DNA of 8,513 bases, taken from the NCBI GenBank assembly GCA_945874095.1, contig CAMCFM010000153.1:1-8513 (forward strand). The letters are read 5' to 3'. The number at the start of each line of letters is the position of its first letter. Positions within the stretch are counted from its first letter, which is position 1. The DNA is from Candidatus Kuenenia stuttgartensis (GTDB lineage Bacteria > Planctomycetota > Planctomycetia > Isosphaerales > Isosphaeraceae). Positions 1 through 6,396 of the stretch are shown here, piece after piece. Below the pieces are notes generated by a model. The model made no database searches and was not told the DNA's origin. It was given only the letters and a program-made list of their open reading frames with translations. A program made the translations under genes and the position numbers.

Positions 1-255
1 AATATGGCCGATCTGGCCACCGCCGCAGGGGTGGAAGACCGTGGCAAATTTCGGATCCATGCCCCTCTACTTTATCTCTCAAAAACCGATATCGTTCGAC
101 GTGGACTCGAGTTGGGTGTCGACTTCAGCCTCACCCACACATGCTATGATCCAACCCCTGAAGGCCGCTCCTGTGGCCACTGCGATGCCTGCCAATTACG
201 CCTGGCCGCATTTCACGAGGTAGGCATGACCGACCCGATTGCATATGCGACTTGA
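1..255 (+). CDS. queC: 7-cyano-7-deazaguanine synthase QueC, C-terminal fragment (5' end outside window)
   Basis: QueC converts 7-carboxy-7-deazaguanine to preQ0 using ATP and ammonia, in the cytoplasmic queuosine/7-deazapurine pathway. Only the last 84 codons are visible, and the frame is open at base 1. The segment has the typical QueC end: an LAT..AGVE helix, then F-R-I-H-A-P-L with LSKTDIV after it, an ELGVD turn, and the zinc-binding cluster TCY...SCGHCDAC with Cys codons at 142, 172, 181 and 190. It closes with the family-typical GMTDPIAYAT tail and a TGA at 253-255. The ATG at base 4 is an internal methionine, because the family needs about 140 more residues upstream, including the nucleotide-binding SGG.DS loop. 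No queD, queE or queF is visible beside it. The next gene starts 182 bases downstream and looks unrelated. Family assignment is very secure from the zinc cluster and its spacing. Confidence 0.95.
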   Translation, partial: NMADLATAAGVEDRGKFRIHAPLLYLSKTDIVRRGLELGVDFSLTHTCYDPTPEGRSCGHCDACQLRLAAFHEVGMTDPIAYAT

Positions 256-437
256 AACACAAAAATCAAGAACTGTCTGAATCCGTGATTTGCAATGAAT
301 TACGTCAGTCCCAAAAAAACGACTCGCTTATCATCGTGATTTCGGATATTGTCAGAGTTGTTATTAATGGATGAATCCTAAACAATCGGATTTCGTTCCA
401 TGGCCGGGCATCATCACAATCACGGAACCATCTGATT

Positions 438-2807
438 ATGAACGGCCTCGACCTCGACCTCTTTCTTCGAATCGTTCAAACCGATTTTGCCGCCTGGCTG
501 CTCGTCGCGCTTGCCATCGTCGCCATTCTAGTCACCGTCTGGGCCGGCGCCGGTACTCATAAAGCACTTCGTAAGTGCATTATACTGTCAGTGGTTGCGC
601 ATGTGTTACTGATGCGTTATGGCAAGCCCGTAGAGTTCGCCCGATCCGGGCTCGGACTCGCCTCAGCGCTTGCAGAAGATCCCACCAGAGATGCTCCGCC
701 CCTACCGCCCGGAATTCGCTCTCTGGAAATCATCGACCTCCAAAATCTCGCCGATGGATCGTTGTCAGGTGATGCAAATAGCTCCTCTAGAAAAGGTTCC
801 GGTGGTCGAGGGGCCGCTCGCGGAATCCTTCCAAATGAAATCTCCGATACTCTCCCAAATATTAATACCGATTTAAATCGCCCTGCTCGCCCAGAATTTC
901 CAATCCCTGAAGTTGTATTAAATCACCGTGTTCGTCAAGAACAGCCTGAATTGCCAGAACCCGCCATTTTAAATGCTTTGCCCACGGCGATTCCGAAGCC
1001 TGAGCAGCGTCCGTCGACCGAGTTATCCCCTGGTCCGAGTATCGTCGAAAACTCTGTAAAGTCAGATCCTGCAAATATTACAGATCAGGAGCGGAGCCGG
1101 GTTTTAGGTAATGCAATATCGAAACCTGCCATCCCCCGGCCCATCGCCCCACCATTGCCCACGCCTGAGACCGGCCGAAGGGTTCCTCGTGAAGTGCGCC
1201 CGGAATCGGCCACAAGTCCTTTAATGGCCATGCCTGCAACACGTCTGCCTGAAGTAAAATTGCCAACGGCCAATATCGCAGCCGGTGTCGCTGCAAACAT
1301 GCCTTCCAGGCCGAAACTCGATTCACGACCCGAATTGCCGGTTGCAATCGAGTCAGTGGCAGCCTTGGGAGCGATCAAACCGGTGGAAGATCTGGCTCCA
1401 CCAATCCCATTTCTTGAACCATCCAGAGCGGGCGGCGGAGCGGCTGGCAAGGCCGCTTCAGCCGCACAATTGGCAACTCGCAACATGCGTTTAGAAAAAG
1501 ACTTGCGTTCAAGAATCAGAACTCAGCCAGAGTCTTCAAAGCCAATCGAAGTCGCGGCGGTTCCAGCTCGTGATAAATCCGAAATCGAACTACCCAAGCC
1601 GGATCTGAGTCAACTGGCAGGCGCATCGCTCTTATCCGACCGGCGCGGTCGGCCTGCGAATCGACCTTTAGAGGAAATTCCGCTCGTATATCGCACCCGC
1701 CTCGACCCCAATCGGGCCAAGCTGGCACTCAAAGCCGGCGCCTCGGGCGAGAGTGAAAAGTCTGTGGAAATGGCTTTGGAATGGCTCCGAAAGCATCAGG
1801 ATGCCGATGGACGCTGGGATGGAGGCGTTGCCAAATATCGTGACGGATCGATTGCGCCCAACGAAGACAGCTTCACCGTTCACTGCCCACCAGGCGATAT
1901 CTGCTTCGGCGAATGCTTCTATTGGGAGGCGGATACCGCCCTCACAAGCCTCTCTTTATTGGCGTATCTTGGTGCAGGCTATACACATACAGATGGTAAG
2001 CATGCTGATACGGTCTCGCGTGGGCTCGACTATCTGATTCGCATTCAAAAGCCCAATGGCGACCTGCGCGGCCAAAGCGTGGCTGTGGGTATGTATTGTC
2101 ATGCCATGGCAGCACTTGCCATGTGCGAGGCTTATGCTTTGACCGGTGATGAAAGGCTGAAAAAACCAGCCTCTTTAGCGATCGACTTTCTTGTCGATTC
2201 TCAAGCTGAAGGTGGAGCCGCATGGCGCTATGAACCCAAGGCCCCTGTAGGAGATACAAGCATTCTGGGCTGGGTGGTGCTGGCTCTGCGCAGTGGACGG
2301 TCCATGGGCTTTTCCGTGCCCGATTCGAGCATCAAAGGCATTCAGGCATGGCTCGACGGAGTTCAGTCAGGCCGCAGTGGCGGGCTCTCAAAATATCAGC
2401 CGTGGAGAGAAGTTACGCCGACCATGACCGCCGAGGCATGGGTCTGCCGATGGTTCCTGAATCTCGATACCAACCCGAAACGGAATTTGGAATCAGCCAA
2501 TTATCTGCTCGAGCACGGCCCCGATCGCGATCCCTATAACTTGTATTATTGGTATTATGGGACGCTTTCGATGTTCCAAAACGGTGGGGAAGGCTGGGAT
2601 AAATGGAATGGACTGGTAAGGGATCGGATTGTGAAGCGTCAAAAGACCAAGGGCCACCAAACCGGCAGCTGGGACCCCGACGATAGTTCCTATGGAGCCT
2701 ATGGAGGCCGCATTTACAGCACCGCCTTAGCCACATTAACATTAGAAGTGTATTACCGGTTCCTGCGTCTGTACGAACAGCCAGAAGCCGTAAAACCAGC
2801 ACCATAA
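438..2807 (+). CDS. Membrane-anchored, proline-rich protein with C-terminal prenyltransferase/squalene-oxidase-type repeat domain
   Basis: A 789-residue protein of unknown function in three parts. Residues about 17-38 form a strong hydrophobic segment, and a weaker one (about 47-59) follows a short basic stretch (HKALRK), so it is probably anchored in the inner membrane by one or two helices. Residues about 62-430 are low-complexity, rich in Pro, Ala, Arg and Glu, and look like an extended spacer. Residues about 437-780 resemble an alpha/alpha toroid: helical repeats carrying QDADGRW, QKPNGD, QAEGGAAWRY and a closing YSTALATLTLEVYYRF. A Cys/His cluster lies inside the first repeats (His482, Cys483, Cys489, Cys493) and could bind metal or form disulfides. 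A DTSILGW motif starts at Asp606. The fold is shared with squalene cyclases, prenyltransferases and complement-like proteins, but I see no convincing catalytic motif, so a binding or scaffold role is as likely as an enzyme. The start is the first in-frame ATG; its ribosome site (CGGAACC, about 423-429) is weak. It stands alone between queC and the hairpin repeat. Confidence 0.85.
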   Translation: MNGLDLDLFLRIVQTDFAAWLLVALAIVAILVTVWAGAGTHKALRKCIILSVVAHVLLMRYGKPVEFARSGLGLASALAEDPTRDAPPLPPGIRSLEIIDLQNLADGSLSGDANSSSRKGSGGRGAARGILPNEISDTLPNINTDLNRPARPEFPIPEVVLNHRVRQEQPELPEPAILNALPTAIPKPEQRPSTELSPGPSIVENSVKSDPANITDQERSRVLGNAISKPAIPRPIAPPLPTPETGRRVPREVRPESATSPLMAMPATRLPEVKLPTANIAAGVAANMPSRPKLDSRPELPVAIESVAALGAIKPVEDLAPPIPFLEPSRAGGGAAGKAASAAQLATRNMRLEKDLRSRIRTQPESSKPIEVAAVPARDKSEIELPKPDLSQLAGASLLSDRRGRPANRPLEEIPLVYRTRLDPNRAKLALKAGASGESEKSVEMALEWLRKHQDADGRWDGGVAKYRDGSIAPNEDSFTVHCPPGDICFGECFYWEADTALTSLSLLAYLGAGYTHTDGKHADTVSRGLDYLIRIQKPNGDLRGQSVAVGMYCHAMAALAMCEAYALTGDERLKKPASLAIDFLVDSQAEGGAAWRYEPKAPVGDTSILGWVVLALRSGRSMGFSVPDSSIKGIQAWLDGVQSGRSGGLSKYQPWREVTPTMTAEAWVCRWFLNLDTNPKRNLESANYLLEHGPDRDPYNLYYWYYGTLSMFQNGGEGWDKWNGLVRDRIVKRQKTKGHQTGSWDPDDSSYGAYGGRIYSTALATLTLEVYYRFLRLYEQPEAVKPAP

Positions 2808-2829
2808 GTTGTTACTGGAAAAATTTTTT

Positions 2830-2912
2830 GCCACGGAATCACGCGGAATTTCACGGAATATGAAATCTAATTTAAATTTATTTTCCGTGGAAAATCCGTG
2901 TTCATCCGTGGC
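2830..2912. repeat. Imperfect inverted repeat of CCACGGAA-type units, probable dispersed intergenic repeat
   Basis: The left arm has three spaced copies of a CACGGAA-like unit (CCACGGAA near 2831, CGCGGAA near 2842, CACGGAA near 2852). The right arm has three complementary copies (TTCCGTGG near 2883, TCCGTG near 2895, TCCGTGG near 2905). The outer ends, GCCACGGA and TCCGTGGC, match exactly, and the two arms can pair with a few mismatches and a one-base slip around an AT-rich loop that itself holds the palindrome AATTTAAATT (2869-2878). The spacing within each arm is about 10-11 bases. The element starts 22 bases after the upstream stop codon and could form a long hairpin in RNA or a cruciform in DNA. 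I recall similar CCACGGA..TCCGTGG elements scattered between genes in planctomycetes and verrucomicrobia; that is memory, not a search. Confidence 0.7.
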
Positions 2913-2927
2913 TAAACGGTTTTTATT
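2906..2927 (+). terminator. Weak hairpin followed by a T-run, possible terminator
   Basis: CCGT (2906-2909) can pair with ACGG (2916-2919) across a six-base loop, and TTTTTATT follows directly. The stem is only four base pairs, and its left half is shared with the right arm of the larger inverted repeat, so the two folds compete. It could end transcription from the upstream membrane-protein gene, either alone or as part of the larger hairpin. The evidence is thin. Confidence 0.25.
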
Positions 2928-3002
2928 CCGGCCGTATATGAATCATGGTCGCACATTCAGGCCACCCTGTTCCGGCTTCCTATTTTCCCTGATCATTACA
3001 GC

Positions 3003-3031
3003 TTGACACTTTTGCAGGTGGGGTATCTAAT
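3003..3031 (+). promoter_or_regulatory. Sigma-70-type promoter for the prkA-yeaH-spoVR operon
   Basis: TTGACA at 3003-3008 is a perfect -35 hexamer. It is followed by exactly 17 bases and then TCTAAT at 3026-3031, which matches TATAAT at five of six positions. Transcription would begin near 3038. It points at prkA and lies in the only long gap before the operon, so it is the natural promoter. Activity and the sigma factor used are inferred from the sequence alone. Confidence 0.6.
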
Positions 3032-3147
3032 AAGGATCTTGGATGAAACGCGATCTGTTTCGCACTGTACCCGGATGACTGGCCATCAGAGTTAGTTCAC
3101 CCGAGCACGCATGAGACATGTCTGCGAATTGCTGCAAAGCCTGCGGT

Positions 3148-3154
3148 AGGGAGA
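3148..3154 (+). promoter_or_regulatory. Ribosome binding site that sets the prkA start
   Basis: AGGGAGA at 3148-3154 is a good Shine-Dalgarno match eight bases before ATG 3163. The earlier in-frame ATG at 3118 has no purine-rich site at a usable distance; only TGAG lies close to it. This favours the ATG at 3163. Confidence 0.65.
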
Positions 3155-3162
3155 CCTTGACG

Positions 3163-5226
3163 ATGACATTGCCTGGACGTGAATTGCTGGATCGAGTGGC
3201 CCGTCAGAACCCACTCCCTGACTTTGTCAGAAATCACTGGTCAGGCTCGTTTGCCGAATATCTGGATATTGTCAGAGAAACGCCAAGGGTCACTCGCAAC
3301 GCTCACGAACGGCTCTATGACATGATTCTCTCGCACGGGACGGACGAGATCATGGTCTATAAAGAACGGACCACTCGATACCGATTCTTCGACGACCCCA
3401 TCGGCGGCGGCCGCGACGCAGTTTTTGGGCTCGAAAAAACGCTCGCCGACCTCGTTCAGATTCTCGAATCAGCCGCTCGGGGATACGGCACCGAACGACG
3501 TGTCTTATTGCTCCACGGGCCTGTGGGTTCGTCAAAAAGTACCATCGTCAGGCTCTTGAAACGTGGCCTTGAACATTACAGTCGCACCGAAGCTGGCGCG
3601 CTTTATACCTTCAGCTGGAAAGAATATCAGCCTGATGGCTCATTCACACTGACACCTTGCCCGATGCACGAAGAGCCATTAAGGCTGATCCCGATCGAAG
3701 TGCGTGAGGCATTTCTTAATGCAATCCATGCCGAATCCGCCGACCCGAATTATCAGGTTCAGGTCTCGGGTGACCTCGACCCGTTCTGCCGATTCCAGTT
3801 TCAACAAAGACTGACAGAATATCAGGGCGACTGGGCTCGCGTTCTGGATGACGTGGTGGTGCGTCGTCTGGTCCTTTCTGAAGCAGACAGGGTCGGCATT
3901 GGCACATTTCAGCCCAAGGATGAAAAGAATCAGGACGCAACCGAACTGACCGGCGATATCAATTACCGGAAAATTGCCGAATATGGGAGCGAATCCGACC
4001 CTCGGGCATTTAATTTCGATGGCGAATTTAATGTAGCCAACCGTGGGATGATTGAATTTGTCGAAGTCTTGAAACTCGATGTTGCATTTCTTTATGACCT
4101 TCTGGGAGCCAGTCAGGAGCATAAGATCAAGCCCAAGAAGTTCGCTCAGACTGATATTGACGAAGTCATCATTGGGCACACCAATGAGCCTGAATATAAA
4201 AAGCTCCAGAATAATGAATTCATGGAAGCCCTGCGTGACAGAACCGTAAAGATTGATGTGCCTTATGTGACGCGACTGGCTGATGAAATCAAGATTTATG
4301 AGAAAGATTATAATGGCCGGCGCGTGAAAAAATTCATCGCCCCGCACACGCTTGAAATGGCGGCCATGTGGGCTGTGATGACACGTCTGGAGGCCCCTAA
4401 AAAAGCTGGCCTGACAACTGTTCAAAAAATGAAGCTTTATAATGGTAAGAATATGCCCGGTTTTACTGAAGATCATATCAAAGAACTTCAGGATGAAACC
4501 CGTCGTGAAGGTATGCTAGGAATCAGCCCTCGATATGTTCAGGACAAGATTTCAAACGCTTTGGTTGCATTTTCCGATGAGCCGAACGTGAACCCGTTCA
4601 TGGTTCTGAACGAGCTGGAATCAGGCCTGAAACATCATTCCCTGATCACGAATGAAGAATTAAAAACGCATTATCGCCAGCTCTTGAGTCTGGCCAAGGA
4701 AGAGTATGACGAAATTGTGAAAAACGAAGTTCAAAGAGCCATCGCCGCCGATGAAGCTGCTTTGAACCGCTTGTGTGCGAATTATATCGACAATCTGAAA
4801 GCCTATACCCAGCGCGAGAAAGTTCGCAATAAATTCACAGGCCAGCAGGAAGAAGCTGACGAGCGATTGATGCGTTCGATTGAAGAAAAAATCGAGATTC
4901 CCGAAAACCGAAAAGACGACTTCCGCCGCGAGATCATGAACTACATCGGCGCCCTCTCTCTGGACGGCAAGAAATTCGATTACCGGACCAACGAGCGATT
5001 ATTAAAGGCTCTGGAATTGAAACTTTTCCAGGATCAGAAGGATACGATCAAGCTGACAAGCCTGGTTTCGAATATTCTGGATAAAGAGACTCAGGAAAAG
5101 ATTGAAATTGTCAAGGGCCGACTCATTCGCTATTTCGGATATGATGATGCATCGGCGACCGATGTGCTCAACTATGTCGCCAGCATCTTTGCACGTGGCG
5201 ATGTGAAACAGGTCCGCACAGGCTGA
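3163..5226 (+). CDS. prkA: PrkA family AAA+ serine protein kinase (YeaG-type)
   Basis: Cytoplasmic serine protein kinase with an AAA+ core; the B. subtilis protein has also been reported as an ATP-dependent protease. I choose ATG 3163 (687 residues) over ATG 3118 (702 residues). It has the better ribosome site, and in both cases the conserved start (W-S-G-S-F-A-E-Y-L) follows, reached after 25 residues from 3163, closer to the roughly 20 I recall for Bacillus. Counting from 3163, the Walker A loop GPVGSSKST begins at residue 119 with Lys125. Then come CPMHEEPLRLIP, GIGTFQPKDEKNQD, ELTGDINYRKIAEYGSESDP, ANRGMIEFVEVLK (about 292) and GHTNEPEY (about 338), all PrkA signatures. KMKLYNGKNM (about 421) and GISPRYVQDKIS lead into the C-terminal PrkA kinase domain, a charged helical region. 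About 13 extra residues before CPMHEEP, relative to the Bacillus protein as I remember it, look like a small insertion. It is the first gene of the operon, 54 bases ahead of the vWA gene. Confidence 0.95.
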   Translation: MTLPGRELLDRVARQNPLPDFVRNHWSGSFAEYLDIVRETPRVTRNAHERLYDMILSHGTDEIMVYKERTTRYRFFDDPIGGGRDAVFGLEKTLADLVQILESAARGYGTERRVLLLHGPVGSSKSTIVRLLKRGLEHYSRTEAGALYTFSWKEYQPDGSFTLTPCPMHEEPLRLIPIEVREAFLNAIHAESADPNYQVQVSGDLDPFCRFQFQQRLTEYQGDWARVLDDVVVRRLVLSEADRVGIGTFQPKDEKNQDATELTGDINYRKIAEYGSESDPRAFNFDGEFNVANRGMIEFVEVLKLDVAFLYDLLGASQEHKIKPKKFAQTDIDEVIIGHTNEPEYKKLQNNEFMEALRDRTVKIDVPYVTRLADEIKIYEKDYNGRRVKKFIAPHTLEMAAMWAVMTRLEAPKKAGLTTVQKMKLYNGKNMPGFTEDHIKELQDETRREGMLGISPRYVQDKISNALVAFSDEPNVNPFMVLNELESGLKHHSLITNEELKTHYRQLLSLAKEEYDEIVKNEVQRAIAADEAALNRLCANYIDNLKAYTQREKVRNKFTGQQEEADERLMRSIEEKIEIPENRKDDFRREIMNYIGALSLDGKKFDYRTNERLLKALELKLFQDQKDTIKLTSLVSNILDKETQEKIEIVKGRLIRYFGYDDASATDVLNYVASIFARGDVKQVRTG

Positions 5227-5260
5227 TTTTCGAAATGATTGCATCAAGCCGTTAAAATGC

Positions 5261-5271
5261 AGGAAGGAGGG
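5261..5271 (+). promoter_or_regulatory. Strong ribosome binding site for the yeaH-type gene
   Basis: AGGAAGGAGGG lies about 9-10 bases ahead of ATG 5281. It is the strongest Shine-Dalgarno sequence of the operon and fixes the start of the second gene. It suggests independent, efficient initiation rather than translational coupling to prkA. Confidence 0.75.
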
Positions 5272-5280
5272 TGAATCAGG

Positions 5281-6384
5281 ATGGCTCGACAAATCGAACG
5301 TGACCTGCACCGCTTCCGGAATATTGTGCACGGACGGGTGAAACATGACCTTCGGAAATACATTACTGAAGGGGAAATGATTGGCAGAACGGGTGGCGAA
5401 TATGTCTCGATTCCCATTCCCCGGATTGAAATTCCTGAATTTCGTTTTGGGTCGAGAAATTCCCGAGGTGTAGGTGCCGGTACTGGGAATGAAGGTCAGG
5501 AGATTGCTCAGGGGCCGAACCCGAACGGAGTAGGGCAGGCGGGCGATGCGCCTGGCGACCATATCATGGAAGTGGAAGTGAGCCTGACGGAACTGGCAGA
5601 ATTGATGGGCGAGGAATTGCAATTACCCCGCATTAAGCCCAAGGGCGAATCCACGGTTGAGGATCTGAAGGATAAATATAATAGTATCCGCCAGACTGGC
5701 CCTGAAAGCCTCAGGCACTTCAAGCGTACATATAAGCATGCTTTAAAAAGACAAATCTCGTCGGGTGTTTATGATTCAGAAAATCCTCTGATTGTACCGA
5801 TTCGCGAGGATCGTCAGTACAGGTCATGGACCAGCGTTCCAAAGCCCAGGTCAGCGGCCGTAGTGATTTATCTGATGGACGTTTCGGGTTCCATGACCGA
5901 CGATCAAAAGACTCTGGTGAGAAATCAGGCTTTCTGGATTGATACATGGATTAAAAGCCAGTTCGATGGGATGCAGAGACGCTATCTGATCCACGACACT
6001 CTTGCCAGTGAGGTGGATGAAGAGGCGTTTTACCGGACCCGTGAATCGGGCGGAACGCATATCAGTTCTGCCTATCAATTGGCCACGGATTTGATCGAAA
6101 GTCACTATCCAGTCTCGGAATGGAATATTTATATCATGCAATTCTCTGACGGGGACAACTGGGGCGACGATAATCAGAAATGCGTGGATCTGCTCAAAAA
6201 AAGCCTTTTACCGGTTGTCAACCAATTCGCATATGTACAAGTGCATAGCTCTTATGGGGCTGGTGAGTATATGAAACTGCTGAAATCGGAATTTGGTGAA
6301 GATGAGAGACTGGTTCTATCTGAAATCCGCGATCGTGATTCGATCATGAAGTCGATTCGCGATGTTCTCGGCAAAGGCCGTTGA
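5281..6384 (+). CDS. yeaH: DUF444 (UPF0229) von Willebrand factor A protein, YeaH/YhbH family
   Basis: A 367-residue cytoplasmic protein, somewhat shorter than E. coli YeaH (about 427 residues). The N-terminal part is basic (RFRNIVHGRVKHDLRKYI) and leads to the family motif EYVSIPIPRIEIPEFRFG. A Gly/Asn/Gln-rich flexible linker follows (about residues 60-95), then the conserved segment EVSLTELAELMGEELQLP. The C-terminal half is a vWA domain with an intact MIDAS metal site: DVSGSM (Asp200, Ser202, Ser204), a Thr at 259 in GGTHISSAY, and Asp290 in SDGDNW. The MIDAS normally binds a divalent metal and mediates protein contacts. Its position between prkA and spoVR, 54 bases and 12 bases from them, matches the known genetic linkage, and a role as adaptor for the PrkA AAA+ ATPase is a reasonable inference by analogy with MoxR/vWA pairs. 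Its biochemical activity is not established as far as I know. Family assignment is secure. Confidence 0.94.
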   Translation: MARQIERDLHRFRNIVHGRVKHDLRKYITEGEMIGRTGGEYVSIPIPRIEIPEFRFGSRNSRGVGAGTGNEGQEIAQGPNPNGVGQAGDAPGDHIMEVEVSLTELAELMGEELQLPRIKPKGESTVEDLKDKYNSIRQTGPESLRHFKRTYKHALKRQISSGVYDSENPLIVPIREDRQYRSWTSVPKPRSAAVVIYLMDVSGSMTDDQKTLVRNQAFWIDTWIKSQFDGMQRRYLIHDTLASEVDEEAFYRTRESGGTHISSAYQLATDLIESHYPVSEWNIYIMQFSDGDNWGDDNQKCVDLLKKSLLPVVNQFAYVQVHSSYGAGEYMKLLKSEFGEDERLVLSEIRDRDSIMKSIRDVLGKGR

Positions 6385-6396
6385 AACAAGGCTAAA

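Larger units (their letters stand above)
2808..3162. other. Long intergenic region ahead of the prkA operon
   Basis: This 355-base gap separates the toroid-domain gene from prkA. It contains the hairpin repeat near its start and a strong promoter candidate around 3003-3031. Between them (about 2928-3002) I see no gene, repeat or clear signal. The stretch after the promoter would be a transcript leader of about 125 bases carrying only very short reading frames: ATG 3043 with 11 codons, ATG 3075 with 6 codons, ATG 3111 with 12 codons. Confidence 0.6.

Noticed and set aside
256..437. Promoter or terminator between queC and the toroid-domain gene
   Set aside because: TTGCAA (290-295) and TTGTCA (349-354) could serve as -35 boxes, but neither has a plausible -10 at 16-18 bases. 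No GC-rich hairpin with a T-run is present.
371..562. 63-codon + strand frame starting before the toroid-domain gene
   Set aside because: It is Arg-rich out-of-frame translation of the start of the 438-2807 gene, with no motif of its own.
2673..2684. DPDD (Asp746-Asp749) as a squalene-cyclase DxDD catalytic motif
   Set aside because: In true squalene-hopene cyclases DxDD is followed by T-A and lies mid-protein. Here it is followed by SSYG close to the C terminus, in a segment that looks structural, so I do not call a cyclase.
2830..2912. CRISPR-like array
   Set aside because: The repeat units are only 6-8 bases, the gaps are 2-5 bases, and the second half is inverted. There are no spacers of CRISPR size and no cas genes.
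3679..4476. 265-codon open frame on the - strand
   Set aside because: It lies wholly inside prkA, whose + strand product matches family motifs throughout. The minus-strand protein has no recognisable motif and is an antisense shadow.
5002..5622. 206-codon open frame on the - strand spanning the prkA/yeaH junction
   Set aside because: It covers the conserved ends of two confident + strand genes and the strong ribosome site between them. The translation shows no domain.
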